Shown: positions 45,895-57,347, counted from the stretch's first letter. The stretch: DNA of 64,000 nt from Bettongia penicillata ogilbyi (GCA_023548195.1 JAJHZJ010000399.1:7135100-7199099); one strand, 5' to 3'. The notes: generated by a model not told the origin, from the letters alone. A program made the numbers and translations.

Positions 45895-47900
45895 CTATGC
45901 ACTTTTTACTTTGTTGTTTTCCACCCTTTCTCCTCCCACCAGACAACAATTAAGTGTCAAAATATTTAGATATAGGTATATACATACATGCACACACACA
46001 CACACACATACACACACACAAACATACTTTCCCTAACAAATTCTCCTGATCTTTGTTTTATGTTTGCGTGTATCTCTTATTTCCTGTCTCTCCTGACTTC
46101 TCCACTTCACTTCTACCCTCTACCTTGCCCTCCTATTACTTTTTCTGCCTCCCCAACTGTCCCTTCTTTTATCCTCCCATTCTCATAAATCTAACCATCT
46201 TTTTATATTCCTCTTAACCTATTCCCTCATCCTCCTCTCTAGAGATCCCTACCTTATCCTCTCCCCTCCCTATCCCTTTAGCATTTTGTTTCTTTCTGAA
46301 TGTAGAAGATTTTTATACTCTTCTAGATATATATGTATTGTTTCATCTTGAATTCATTCCCGATGAAAGTAATTTTCCAGGCTAACAGCCCTCCTCCTCC
46401 AACTAATTCCTCCACGTTGATTCTTCCTCTTGCACTTCATCTGTATAAGATATTTACTCATTTTAGCTGTTTCCAAACTGTTTTACTTTTTAAGTCATAT
46501 CATACTCAGATCTTCTCAAATCTTTCTTCTGAACTATCCAATTAGTAAGAGATATCTTAGTCACACCTCTATTTTGCATACATAAAAGGTAAAGTCTGTC
46601 CTTATTGAGTCCTTGCAATTAATATTTGATATGTACCTTACATTTTTCTTGGCTTTTATGTCAAATCTTCTATTAAGTTCAGTTTTTTTCTTTAAAAAAA
46701 AAAAACGAAGTCCTGAAAATCTGCCAATTCATTATATATTCATTTTATTCATTCAGGTTTATGCTTAGCTTTGCTGGATGTGTTATTTTCAGCAGAATCC
46801 ACAGTTCTTTGTTCTTTGGTATATAGTGCTTCAAGACCTGCGGTCTCTTAGAGTCACCTCTGCTAGGACTTTTCTGATTCTAACCACAGCACCACCATAT
46901 TTAAATTTTTTGTTGCTGTCTGTTGCTCATAAAATTTTATCCTTGAGCTGTAATTTTCATGAGAACATCTCTTTCAGGTGGTGATCAGGGTTTTTTTTTC
47001 TATTTCTACTTTCTCCTCTTATTCCAATGCTTCAGGACAATTTTCTTTAATTATTTATTGTGTTGTGGTATCATTATTTTTTATCGTAGCTTTCAGGTAG
47101 TCAAATTATTTTTATATTTTTATCTTCTTTATTTGTTCTTCAGATTAGTTGTTTTTCTTTTGAGGTGTTTCACATACTCATATTGACAATTTCATTTTTT
47201 TCATTTTTTATATATTGTCTTAATATTTCTTGATTGCTTATAACTTTACTGACTTCCCTTTGTCCAATTCTGATTTTCAAGGAGTCATTTTCTTCTGGAA
47301 AGTTTCTGCATCTCCTTTTCTAATGGGTTGACTGTCTTTTCATAGTCCTTTTAAAATTATTCTTGTTTTTTTATTTAGTTTTTCCTTAATCCCTCATTTG
47401 ATTTTTAATGCCTTTTTTAGAAGTTGTTCTAGGATTTCTTTTTGGGAACTTGACCAATTGGCATTACTCTTTGAGTTAGAGTAGGGATATTTTGCTTCAG
47501 TATCTGCTTCTGAACACAAAACTCAATCCTCTATATTCCCATAGTAACTTTATATGGTTGAATTTTCTCCTTGCCCTATGTATTTTTTAAATTTTTAATA
47601 ATTTTTGTAATCATCTCTTGTCCTGGGATTTAAGGAGTGGTACTTCATGTCTCAGATCCTTTTCAGTTCTCCCCTCTGGTCTGACACTGAAACGAAGACC
47701 ACCAGTCTCCTGTAATTACCTACAGCCAGCATGGTGCCCACCCCACTGCTTCTGCAGTCATCATGTATGTTTGTATATTCTGCAGTTTCCCAACTAAGCT
47801 AAACCCAGGACGTGCTGCTGGCCATTTAAGTGATCCCTAGGGCAGAGGTAATCACTCTTCAAAGGGACCAGACTTCATTCTAAAATTTTTCTTCACATCT
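45895..47900 (-). mobile_element. Very old ORF1-bearing L1/HAL1 element
   Basis: Read on the minus strand: possible leader at 47,900-47,600, degraded ORF1 at about 47,550-46,680, then a CA tract (45,989-46,022) and a purine-rich 3' region. The order matches HAL1 and no ORF2 is seen. It is highly diverged, so whether it is true HAL1 or an L1 that lost ORF2 is unsure. Confidence 0.55.
46680..47560 (-). pseudogene. Ancient ORF1 remnant
   Basis: Segments corresponding to the coiled coil, the RRM entry (reverse of CTTTCAGGTAGTC) and the C-terminal domain (the ITQDLAA-like segment near 46,880) can be followed, with many stops. Confidence 0.5.
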
Positions 47901-48104
47901 TCTCCAATTGACCCAGAAGTATTACTATTCTACTTCTACTCTTATTTATTTTAACATTGATACTGTGACACTGTTTTATTTCTTGTGTGGGAGAAAATCC
48001 TGAGAGCATGGATTTTTTTAACCTAGTTAACCTTCTTCCTGACAATCATCTCTGTATGTGGACTATATAGGAAGGTTTTTTTTTTTCTTTTTTACTTGAC
48101 TATG

Positions 48105-48122
48105 TCTATTTATTACTGTGTT
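48105..48122. repeat. Target-site duplication, copy at 3' side (HAL1 F)
   Basis: TCTATTTATTACTGTGTT (18 bp), repeated exactly at 50,931-50,948. Confidence 0.97.
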
Positions 48123-48957
48123 TTTTTAAATATAAATTTATTCATTTAACTTTTTACATTCATTTTCACAAAATTTTGGGTTCCAAATTTTCTCCCCATT
48201 TATCCCCTCCCCCACCACAATACATCAAGCATTCTAATTTTCCCTATGACCAATCTGCCCTCTCTTCTGTCATTGCTCCCATCTCTTGTCCCCATCTTCT
48301 CTTTTGTCCTGTAGGGCCAGATGACATTCTATTCCCCATTAACTGTATTTCTTATTTCTTAGGAGCAAGAAAAATACTTAACAGTTTTTCCTAAAACTTT
48401 CAGTTCCAAATTCTCCCTATCCCTCCCTCCCCACCCATTCCGTTTGGGAAGGCAGGCAATTCAATATAGGCCAAATCTGTGTAGTTTTGCAAATGACTTC
48501 GAAAACAGTCGTGTTCTGTAAGACTCACTGTGTATGCCTCCATCCTATTCTGAACCCCATTGTTTCTATTCTGTCTTTTGATCCTGTCCCTCCCCGAGTG
48601 TTGACTTCAAATTGCTCCCTCCTCCCATTGCCCTCCCTTCCACCATCACTCCCTCCCTGCTTATCTCCTTCTCTCCCACTTTCCTGTACTGTAAGATAGG
48701 TTTTCATACCAAAATGTGTACGCATTTTACTCCTTCCTTTACTCGAATGTGATGAGGGTAAACGTCATGTTTTTTTCTCACCTCTCCTCTTTTTCCCTCC
48801 ACTAAAAAGTCTCCTGCTTGCCTCTTGAATGAGATATAATTTACCCCATTCCATTTCACCCTCTCTCCTCCCACTTCATTTCTCTCTCACTATTTACCTT
48901 AATTTCTTTTAAGATATGGTCCCATCCTATTCAATTCACTCTGTGCTTTCTGTCTCT

Positions 48958-49035
48958 GTGTGTGTGCATGTGTGTATGTGTGTGTGCGTGCACACATGTA
49001 CGTGTCTGTGTGTGTGTGTGTATGTGTGTGTGTGG
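48958..49035. repeat. TG-rich microsatellite, part of HAL1 F
   Basis: Imperfect TG/TGCA/TATG tract at the fixed HAL1 position. Confidence 0.85.
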
Positions 49036-49168
49036 TCCCATCAACTACCCAGATACTGAAAAGTTTTAAGAGTTACAAATATTGTCTTTCCATGTAGGAA
49101 TGTAAACAATTCACCTTTGGTAAGTCCCTTATGACTTCTCTTTGCTGTTTCCTTTTTCATGCTTCTTC

Positions 49169-50095
49169 TCATTCTTGTGTTTGAAAGTCAAATTTTCTTT
49201 TCAGCTCTGGTCTTTTCATCAAGAACGCTTGAAAGTCCTCTATTTCATTGAAAGCCAATATTTTCCCCTGAAGTATTATACTCAGTTTTGCTGGGTAGGT
49301 GATTCTTGGTTTGAGTCCTGGTTCCTTTGACTTCTGGAATATCCTATTCCATGCCCTTTGATCCCTTAATGTAGAAGCTGCTAGATCTTGTGTTATCCTG
49401 ACTGTATTTCCACAATACTGGAATTGTTTCTTTCTAGCTGCTTGCAAGATTTTCTCCTTGACCTGGGAATTCTGGACTTTTGCCACAATGTTTCTAGGAG
49501 TTTCTCTTTTTGGATCTCTTTCAGGTGGTGATCGATGGGTTCCTTCAATACTTATTTTGCCCTCTGGTTCTAGAATCTCAGGACAGTTTTCCTTGATAAT
49601 TTCATGAAAGATGATGTCTAGGCTCTTTTTTTGATCATGGCTTTTAGGCAGTCCCATAATTTTTAAATTGTCTCTCCTGGATCTACTTTCCAGGTCAGTT
49701 GTTTTTCCAATGAGATATTTTACATTGTCCTCCATTTTTTCGTTCTTTTGGTTTTGGTTTATGATTTCTTGGTTTCTCAGAAAGTCAATAGACTCCATCT
49801 TTTCCATTCTAATCTTGGGAGAACTATTATGTTCAGTGAGCTTTTGAACCTCCTTTTCCATTTGGCTAATTCTGCTTTTGATAGCATTCTTCTCCTCATT
49901 GGCTTTTTGAACCTCTATTGTCAGTTGAGTGAGCCTATTTTTCAAGGTGTTATTTTCTTCAGCATTTTTGGGGGTGTCCTTTAGCAAGGTATTGACCCGT
50001 TTTTCATGCTTTTCTTGCATCTCTCTAATTTCTCTTCCCAGTTTTTCCTCCACCTCTCTAACTTGTTTTTCAAAATCCTTTTTGAGCTCTTCCAT
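49169..50095 (-). CDS. HAL1 copy F ORF1 (L1 ORF1p-like protein, 308 codons open)
   Basis: RNA-binding chaperone type. Heptad-rich coiled coil at residues 1-137; RRM from about 138 (RRDNLKIMGLP at 140-150) to about 230; C-terminal domain about 231-308 with ITQDLAAST and ITYPAKLS. The basic stretch at 188-202 (RSPPERDPKRETPRN) is the part that contacts nucleic acid in L1 ORF1p. The start chosen is ATG at 50,095. The family start lies 59 codons upstream (ATG at 50,272, same frame), but two TAG codons intervene, at codons 43 and 58. The N-terminal 59 residues are therefore lost here. A protein from the internal Met would keep all three domains. Expression is unknown. Confidence 0.7.
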   Translation of the reverse strand: MEELKKDFEKQVREVEEKLGREIREMQEKHEKRVNTLLKDTPKNAEENNTLKNRLTQLTIEVQKANEEKNAIKSRISQMEKEVQKLTEHNSSPKIRMEKMESIDFLRNQEIINQNQKNEKMEDNVKYLIGKTTDLESRSRRDNLKIMGLPKSHDQKKSLDIIFHEIIKENCPEILEPEGKISIEGTHRSPPERDPKRETPRNIVAKVQNSQVKEKILQAARKKQFQYCGNTVRITQDLAASTLRDQRAWNRIFQKSKEPGLKPRITYPAKLSIILQGKILAFNEIEDFQAFLMKRPELKRKFDFQTQE

Positions 50096-50272
50096 GGCCT
50101 AAGCCCATCGGACATCCACCTCAGATGTCTGGGATAGAGAGTCCTAGACTTCCACATCTTTCCCTGATGTCAAGCATTGTACTTCTTCACCAGAAATGAA
50201 GGGAGGAAGGAACATCTGTCCCCCCAAAAAATAGCTTTCTATGGTCTTATTTTTCTTTGCTTTTCTGGGCAT
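50096..50272 (-). pseudogene. N-terminal extension of copy F ORF1, two stops
   Basis: Starts ATG CCC AGA AAA GCA and encodes the Lys-rich start KKNKTIESYF shared with copy G. TAG at 50,146-50,144 and at 50,101-50,099 interrupt it. Confidence 0.7.
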
Positions 50273-50620
50273 TTTCCCAGCCAGTTACTTGACTTCTGAG
50301 ATTCCTCTCCACCCCCACCTAGATCTGCCCAGCTAGTGCTTGGGTTCTGAGATTCAAATGCTGCTCCCCAGCCTCTGCACTTTCTGGGGCAGGAGCGGCT
50401 GCTATTCAAGGTGAGCTTAAGTTCTGGTGCTTGGGTGGGGGCAGGGCCTCCTCCGAGGCTCAGTTCCCTCAGGGGGTTTATGCAGAGATCTTTGGTAATG
50501 GCCCTGAGCTCCTGTCTGCTGCTCCGGGAGTCCCAGGTCACCGCTGCTGCCTCCCTAAGGGGCCCGAGTCATGGAGACACCCCGCTCCCCTCTCGGCCAG
50601 CCCAGTCATCTCTCTCACTG

Positions 50621-50622
50621 AC
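50621..50622 (-). promoter_or_regulatory. Putative 5' splice site in HAL1 leader (copy F)
   Basis: The minus strand reads ACAGGTCAGTGAGAGAG. Confidence 0.3.
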
Positions 50623-50667
50623 CTGTAGCACCTGTGGGTGGAGGGACCTTCATGGCCCCCGGAGATT

Positions 50668-50898
50668 CTATCCCTGAAGCCTGCTCGGATCTGCTCCTCT
50701 GGGGCCATGTGGCCAGGGCTGGGCAGGGATGGGCTCAGCTGTCCGGAGCACGATGGACCCCTGGGGACGGCTTTCCAGGGCTCTCTGGTACAGAAATCTC
50801 TTCCACTGTGTTTCTGCGTGGCTTGCACTCACCCAGAATTTGTGGGGAGTTCTTTTTACAGGAAATTTCTGAGCTGTGGATTCGGAGCTATCATACAT
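50668..50898 (-). CDS. HAL1 copy F leader upstream ORF (76 codons, hypothetical)
   Basis: Starts MYDSSESTAQKFPVKRTPHK, with ATG about 32 bp from the element start, and contains SHAETQWKRF. It stops earlier than in A and D because of a frame change; a second leader frame (50,828-50,538, 96 codons) continues. No family recognised. Confidence 0.35.
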   Translation of the reverse strand: MYDSSESTAQKFPVKRTPHKFWVSASHAETQWKRFLYQRALESRPQGSIVLRTAEPIPAQPWPHGPRGADPSRLQG

Positions 50899-50911
50899 GA
50901 GTCTTTCTACT

Positions 50912-50921
50912 CCGCCATCTT
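50912..50921 (-). promoter_or_regulatory. YY1-like site at 5' end of copy F
   Basis: AAGATGGCGG on the minus strand, about 10 bp inside the element. Confidence 0.45.
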
Positions 50922-50930
50922 CACGCCTCC

Positions 50931-50948
50931 TCTATTTATTACTGTGTT
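50931..50948. repeat. Target-site duplication, copy at 5' side (HAL1 F)
   Basis: TCTATTTATTACTGTGTT, identical to 48,105-48,122. Confidence 0.97.
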
Positions 50949-51009
50949 ATATTTTTCTTCATGGAAGGAGTCTTTGGGGTAGGTAGAAAGGACACAAGTT
51001 TATGATGCT

Positions 51010-51225
51010 GTTCAATCACTTCAGCTGTGCTCAGCTCCTTTTTTAGCCAAGATACTAGAGTGGCTTGCTGTTCCCTTCTCCAGCTCCTTTTTTTGATAAG
51101 GAACTGAGGCAATCTGGGTTAAATAACTTACCCAGTATATAATAGTAAGTGTCTGATGTCAGGTTTGAACTCAGTGAAATAAGTATTTCTGACTCCAGGA
51201 TCCTCTTTCTTTCTACTACAGCATT
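51010..51225 (-). mobile_element. Marsupial CORE-SINE with RTE/BovB-like tail
   Basis: On the plus strand: GTTCAATCACTTCAGCTGTG, then GATACTAGAGTGGCTTGCTG and CCCTTCTCCAGCTC, the reverse of the RTE-type tail. AACTGAGGCAATCTGGGTTA and TGATGTCAGGTTTGAACTC, the reverse of the SINE body, follow. Same class as the SINE at 15.0 kb. Confidence 0.75.
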
Positions 51226-51636
51226 TAGTTACTGAGAAAGAAGAGGGTGTTTGTTAACAGATAAGTTTATTTTGTTACACAACTGAGAGAAAAAAAAGAA
51301 TAGTTTTTTGTAGGAGGTGACACGTAAGTTCAACCTTTAAGGGAAGTAGTAGTTTCAAGTGACAAAGAAGTGGAGTGAAATTTTCCAATGTATACTGGAC
51401 AACCTATGAAAAGACAGGATAATAAGAATGGGTTATGAAATAGAGGGAATAGCTTATAGGTCATTTTGACTGATATTTAGAATGAGTAAACATGAATAAT
51501 GTCTAGATGTACTGAAAAGTTAGGTTGAAGCTTTCCCATGGAGAAGTTTTATTTGGTCTCAGATCAGAAATAACAAAAAGACACTTCAGTTCCTTGAACA
51601 GAATGACATTATCTGTTTTTGTTGTGTTCTCACAGA
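51226..51636. other. Unassigned sequence
   Basis: No gene or repeat recognised. Confidence 0.45.
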
Positions 51637-51815
51637 TTGTTGTTGTTGTGTTTGTCCTTCTTTGTCGAAGAAGAAATGATGACATGACTTGCACTTGACT
51701 TCGTTTGAGTGAGGGAGGGCTGTGCAAGGTCACCGGCCTCACTTTTTCTTCCAAAGCCACCTAGATACAGTGACCAGATATTCATCAACAAAGGTGGTTG
51801 CTGGTCTGGGAGCAG
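51637..51815. mobile_element. Marsupial interspersed repeat (family name uncertain)
   Basis: TTGTTGTTGTGTTTGTCCTT, ATGACATGACTTGCACTTGA, GAGTGAGGGAGGGCTGTGCA and GTCACCGGCCTCACTTT form a block I recognise as a frequent marsupial interspersed repeat. The exact family is not certain. Confidence 0.5.
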
Positions 51816-51829
51816 ACACCTGTCTAGCA

Positions 51830-53232
51830 TAGGCCATGCCCACACAGACGGGATCTGAGCAGGCATCAGGGGTCTGAATCTCTGGCACCTGTGGCAGTTT
51901 CCAAACTTCTTGACCCCAAAACAGTGAGGACAAATTGGAAAGACAGTAGAAAAAAGCCTATTGGACCAGTGTGAGAGAGTAGAGTGGTCTGGCCCCAACC
52001 CCAGGGTGGAACAGAAGGTGAAGGAGCCCACAGCAGCCACAACAGCAGCATGGGAAGAAGTAGTGTCTGTTTCTAGAGCTCTGGGCCCACAGGTTGTAGA
52101 GGGAACAGGCAACTGATAGCATATTCTCCACCCCCACCAGAAGAAGAAAATTACCTTGACAAAGAACTCAAGAGTAAGTAAATGCTTGGGGGAATGAGTA
52201 AACGTCACAAATAGAATTAGACTATAGAATTTTAATTTGGTGAAAAGGAAAACCAAAATATACAAACAGAAGAAAAGAAAAAAGTCAAAGCTCCTACATC
52301 CAAAGCCTCCAAAGAGAATACGAATTGATCTCAAGCCATGGAAGAACTCAAAAAAGAATTGCAAAAATGAAGCAAGATAAGTATAGCAAAAACTAGAAAA
52401 AGAAATGAGAGCGATGCAATAAACTCATGAAAAATGAGTCAACTGTTTGCTACAAGGGACCCAAAAAATGCTGAGTAAAATAACAACTTAAAAAACAGAC
52501 TAACTCCAAAAGCAAAAGATATCCAAAAAGTCAATGAGGATCCCTTAAAAAGCAAGATAGCTCAGATGGAAAAGGAGGTCTAAAAACTCACTGAAGAAAA
52601 TCATTCTTTAAAGATTAGAATGAAGCAGATAGACGTCAAACTAATTTATGAGAAAATCAAGAAATTATAAACAAAATCAAAGGGATGAAAAACTAGCAAA
52701 CAATGGAAAATATCACATTGGAGAAACAAGTGACCTGGAAAATAGATCCAGGAGATACTTTAAAAATTATTAGATTCCCTGAAAGCAATGATGAAAAAAG
52801 AACCAAGACATATTTCAAGAAATTATGAAGAATAACTGTCCTCATACTCTCAAACCAGAGGGTAAAATTGATGTTGAAAGAATGCATTGATCATCCCCTG
52901 AAAGATATATCAAAAGGAAAACTCTTAGGATTATTGTAGCCAAATTCTATGGCTCCCAGGTCAAGGAGAAAATACCACAAGTGGACAGAAAGAAACAATT
53001 TGAGTAGTGTAGAAATACAATCAAGATAACACAAGATCTAGTGGCTTCTACATTAAGGGATAAAAGGGCTTGTAATATGATATTCCAGAGGTCAAAGGGC
53101 TTAGAATTAAACAAAGAATAACCTACCCAGCAAAACTGAGTCTTGTGCTTCAGAGGAAAAAGTAGTCAATCAATGAAATAGGGGACTTTCATGTACTCTT
53201 AAGAGAAAGACCAGACCCGAAGAGAAAATTTG
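51830..53232 (+). mobile_element. Old L1/HAL1 5' half: leader and ORF1
   Basis: Leader-like sequence at 51,830-52,130, then an ORF1 region from about 52,190. The sequence stops near the ORF1 end at 53,232, where a different fragment starts. No ORF2 follows. Confidence 0.6.
52190..53232 (+). pseudogene. ORF1 remnant (plus strand), heavily decayed
   Basis: The order coiled coil (52,337 MEELKKELQK-like), LKN and LKIRMKQ blocks, RRM entry near 52,750, and C-terminal domain (RITYPAKLS-like near 53,120) is clear. There are stops throughout. Confidence 0.7.
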
Positions 53233-53235
53233 AGT

Positions 53236-53742
53236 GTCTTTCTTTCTTTAATTTACTTTTAGTTTTCAACATTCATTTACACAAGATTTTGAGTTCGAAA
53301 TTTCCTCTCCATCTCTCCTCTCCCCCACTCCAAGGCACCATGCATTCTGATTACCCTTCCCTCAGTCTGCCCTCCCTTCTATCACATCCTTTCCTTTCCT
53401 TATCCCTATCTTCTGCCTTTTCCTGTAGTCAAGATAGATTTCTATACCCCATTTCCTGTATTTCTTATTTCCAAGTTGCATACAGAAGCAATTCTCAACA
53501 ATCTTTCATAAAACTTTGAGTTCCAACTTCTCTCCCTTCCTCCCTCCCCACCCATCCACACTGAGAAGGCAAGCAATTCAATATAGGCTATACATGTGCT
53601 GTTATGCAAGAGACTTCTATAGAAGAAAACATTTTTAGGGAGGGACAAGGTCAAAAATAGAGTCAAATAAATGGGGGGGCAGGACAGAATGGGGGAGAAA
53701 TTGAGTTAATCTTTCACAAGATGACTAGTATAGAAATCTCTG
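53236..53742 (-). mobile_element. HAL1 3' fragment with 5' inversion
   Basis: 53,240-53,622 is the HAL1 3' region on the minus strand, tail near 53,240. 53,622-53,742 is the adjoining upstream part of the same 3' region, but on the plus strand. Both pieces end at the same point of the element (TATAGAAGTCTCT-like). This is the arrangement produced by twin priming. Confidence 0.65.
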
Positions 53743-54219
53743 GTATAACTTCACAAGAGGATTTTGTACTTGATTCTAGAGGTGATAGGGAACTACTGGA
53801 ATTTATTAATTTGGTAGTAGGGGTGAGGGCGACATGGTTGGAACAGAACTTTAAGTAATTCCTTCGATGGATTGAAGTGGTGAGAAATTTGTGGCAAACA
53901 TACCTATAAGCAGGTTATTGTATATACAAAGGACAAACATTATTTCCTCCTCCCCCATAGGCTCATTTCTTTCTCCTCATTCATTCCTTTGTTTCACCTT
54001 TAATTTCTGATATAGAGAAGGCTCTTGCAGTCCCTTGCAGGTGGTCAATCCTTATGAGTCCCCTTTTAAGAACACAATGAAATATGAATTTATTAAAGAA
54101 TGCCAGTGTTGCCACAGATTGCTTAGAAGCAGCAAATTGAGGAAAAATAAGATAAGGTGTAACACATGCTCAATACAAGGCTGAATTTAAAAGGTGAATT
54201 TGAAATCAAACAACTTAGA
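53743..54219. other. Unassigned sequence
   Basis: No gene recognised. Confidence 0.45.
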
Positions 54220-54345
54220 ACACATGACAAGCACAGGAATCATCCAACCTAACCCTCTCACTTTCCATGTAAGGAATTTAATGCCCAGGGATGGGGCATG
54301 ACTTAGTAGGTCCACACAAGTAGGGAAGTAAGAAAGCTAAGATGT
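54220..54345 (-). mobile_element. MIR-like SINE fragment
   Basis: GGAATCATCCAACCTAACCC, then CATGTAAGGAATTTAATGCC: reverse of MIR blocks. Old. Confidence 0.5.
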
Positions 54346-55394
54346 AGTAACCTCAATAACAACAAAAAACTGCAACCATCTCCACAAAGCCTTAACTTTG
54401 ATTAGAGTAAAGGCAATACAAGGACAGTTTATGTGGTGCACGCAAAAGAGTACTAACCAATCTACCTTCGGGGTCTTTTCAATCAGAGTACTCCTCTGGG
54501 ATGCACAGAAACAAAATTCTTCAAGTGCCAAAAGTCAACTTCTGTCTTCAAGAGAGAGAGAATGGAATAGGACAATCCCACTTCAGACAGCTGAAGGAAA
54601 AGACTCTGAGAAGACATGAGTAGAGGAGGAAGTCTCCATTATGTTTTGCTACTCTATAGACTTCAGGAAGTTTCCCTTTGGCAGGACCATATAAGCAACA
54701 AGTTGGGATCCAATATCTATCCAGTTTAGTCATCTATGCAAACTGTGCCGAAATCTGCAAGAGGATAGAAATAACAGCTTCCAGGAAACAACACAGAAGT
54801 CCCAACTGTTTACTCTCTGTGCTGGATCCTGAGGTGTTTGACTTTGCTGATTCCCTAGTACTACAAAAGTAGAATGATAGGTTCAGGTTGGAACTCATCA
54901 AGAGGATAAACGTGTTCTCACTGCACGAATGTAAGGTGGGATGTGCTCAAGGTACAACCCACACAATCCAGCCTACTAATTCCCTAACCATCATAGAAAG
55001 ATATAGGGTTACTCTATAAGGAAGGATTTAAGAAACCACCTCAAAAGCATGCTGATTAACTGCATCATCACAGAATCCAGAAAACCTTATGCATCACCTG
55101 TAGTGGTGATGCATAAGGAATATGGAAAGATATAGATGCATAATGATTATTGAACTTTTAACATTGTTCAGAGGGGAGGGGAGCTCACTTCCCTCCACTT
55201 CTCTCCCCACGTCATAGCTGACAATTTAGTTTCTTCATCATGACCATATCCTGAGGCTCCCATCCCTCCTCATTACTTTCTTACCCAGTAGTCCCTGCAA
55301 AAACTTTGTATGCACATTTTTCTTAGGACTTTTCTTCCACCCTGCCTATAAGTTGGGCAAAGGCCTGTGTGAATCATCTCAGAACTGTTATAAT
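54346..55394. other. Unassigned sequence
   Basis: No gene recognised. Frames of 60-73 codons at 54,398-54,872 lack family likeness. Confidence 0.45.
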
Positions 55395-55670
55395 TTGGGA
55401 AGGTGAAGTTAAGGCGATGGAATAAAGGTAAGTATTTGCCTTAGCTCCTCCTCAATCCCACCCTCCAATATCTTAAAAATGACTTTAAAATTCTAGAGCA
55501 GCAGAAACCACGAAAAGATGGAGGAAAACAAATTTTCAGCCCAAGATAACTTGGAAGGTCAGAAGGAAAGGTCTATTCTACCACAATGAGAGAGGTGCAC
55601 AACACAGCAGAATGTGCCAGCAATGACAGTGTCCCAGAAAACCAAAGGAAAAGGGACTATGTAGTGGCAC
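55395..55670 (+). mobile_element. Possible L1 5' leader fragment
   Basis: TTCTAGAGCAGCAGAAACCA, GATGGAGGAAAACAAATTTT and AACTTGGAAGGTCAGAAGGA resemble the leader of a marsupial L1. No ORF1 follows. Confidence 0.4.
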
Positions 55671-57336
55671 TCTTTCATGTTCTGGTATTATAAGAAGACA
55701 AGCATTCAGACATACCGATTTCTTACCTAGTGAAATTGTGTGATTTGGGATGGTGCTAAACACTAAAGCAGTCAAAGCATACTTTTGCAGAAAATGTATT
55801 AAAAATACGGACATTTTATTATATTACAGCACTATACCATAACAAAATTGGCAACTGATATTAACACCAAGGACAGACATAAAATTCCTCCATGGCAGAA
55901 GTTTAAAAGGAAAACAAGTAATGAACACTTGTGAGATAACACTAGAGGGTTACATCAATATCTATCTGGTATACTCAATAGAAAAACTGATCACATGGTC
56001 TACTAAAAGGCAACAAAAATGAAACCTGAAAAATGAAGTACACATGAAATTCTTGATACAGTTAACTACTCATTGAAAGTTAGAGCTAAAAGGTTAAGAT
56101 GGTTAAGATGATTCAAGGAATTAAAAAAATAAAGAGAACAAAATAAATCAATATTAACCTATCAAGAGGGCTGAGAAGCAAATTAAGTTATAGGAGAAAT
56201 TATACTTGAATTGTTCCAAGAAAAAATAGATATTGAAGGTTTGCCTCAAGACATTGAATTAAATCAATGGATGAAGGGAATACTTAAAAATATATTTGTA
56301 TAAGTACATTATATATAAGGATATCAATGAGATAACTGAAGCCATATATGTTGAGAGTAACTGGCATGCTGCCATCAAAGTTTTATAGAAATAAAATGTC
56401 TCTGTGAATTTATATCCATGTAACACTTGGAACAAACAAATGAAATTGCATGGATCTAGAAAAGGAGCCTTTAACCTGAGTTCCACGGATTTTTAGATAT
56501 ATTTTGATAAATCTATTTCAATAATTTAGTTTTTTTGGAATCTTATATATGGTATTTTATACTTTAGAAGTGTTGTTCAAAGAAGTGGTCCACAAATTTC
56601 ACTACACCAAAGGAGTCCATGGTACAAAAAAATGCTGAGTCACTTATTTAGAAGGTATCCAGGCAAAACCCTTTGCAAATGAAACATTGTATTCAAAAGA
56701 TCATTATTCTAAGGTGTTTATAGGAAGATGACCATTTTCTCATCTGAATCAGGATGAAATTTATAGATGATTTTTAGCACATAGATAAAAACTTTCAGAA
56801 ATATTTTTCAAGATGAATTTCATTGTCTAGGCTGGTTTTAGTTATATGCCAATGGATTTGCTATATGTGATGAAAATTGATTTAATACTTAATGGAGATC
56901 ATGGGATGAAAAATAGCAAAAATTGGAATCATACGATCATCCATGTGCACCACTCATATGAAATTCTCCAATGTAAACAAAGAAATATGAAACGGATAAG
57001 TTAAATAAATATGTTCATAAAAATAGCCAGATTTGTTATAGTGATCCAGGATCAATTAATTGCCACAAAAAATTAGAGTAAGGTTGCATTTAAGGAGCTT
57101 GGATTTACTAATTAGAGTAGATCATACAACATAATTTGGGAACAGAGGCAATATGTCATTTCAACTTGCAAAATTTTAACATTTGCTTAATACTTTGAAA
57201 GATATGTATAAAATTTTGCCTCAGTTTTGAATACAGTTTTAGCAAGAATTTCACCAGCTACTTGGTCTCTTTTATAATCTAACAAATGACAGATGTCTAT
57301 ACTAGAAATAAAAACCCAATATTTATTTCAAAATTG
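55671..57336. other. Unassigned AT-rich sequence
   Basis: No gene or young repeat recognised. Confidence 0.5.
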
Positions 57337-57347
57337 AAAAAATAAGG
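57337..57347. repeat. Target-site duplication, left copy (HAL1 G)
   Basis: AAAAAATAAGG, repeated at 60,129-60,139. The match extends to 17 bp with one mismatch. Low complexity makes the exact edge uncertain. Confidence 0.7.

Larger units (their letters stand above)
48123..50930 (-). mobile_element. HAL1 copy F, full length
   Basis: The best-preserved copy: perfect 18-bp target-site duplication, complete leader, ORF1 open over 308 codons, spacer, CA tract (48,958-49,035 on plus as TG), purine-rich 3' region and tail. Read on the minus strand it starts GGAGGCGTGAAGATGGCGG. A long exact target duplication and an open ORF1 suggest it is among the youngest insertions in the window. Confidence 0.95.

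Noticed and set aside
51630..52364. 244-codon open frame on the minus strand, the second longest class of frame in the window
   Set aside because: It runs antisense through a marsupial interspersed repeat, an L1 leader and the start of an ORF1 remnant. Composition is low-complexity (Phe/Leu-rich) and no domain is visible.
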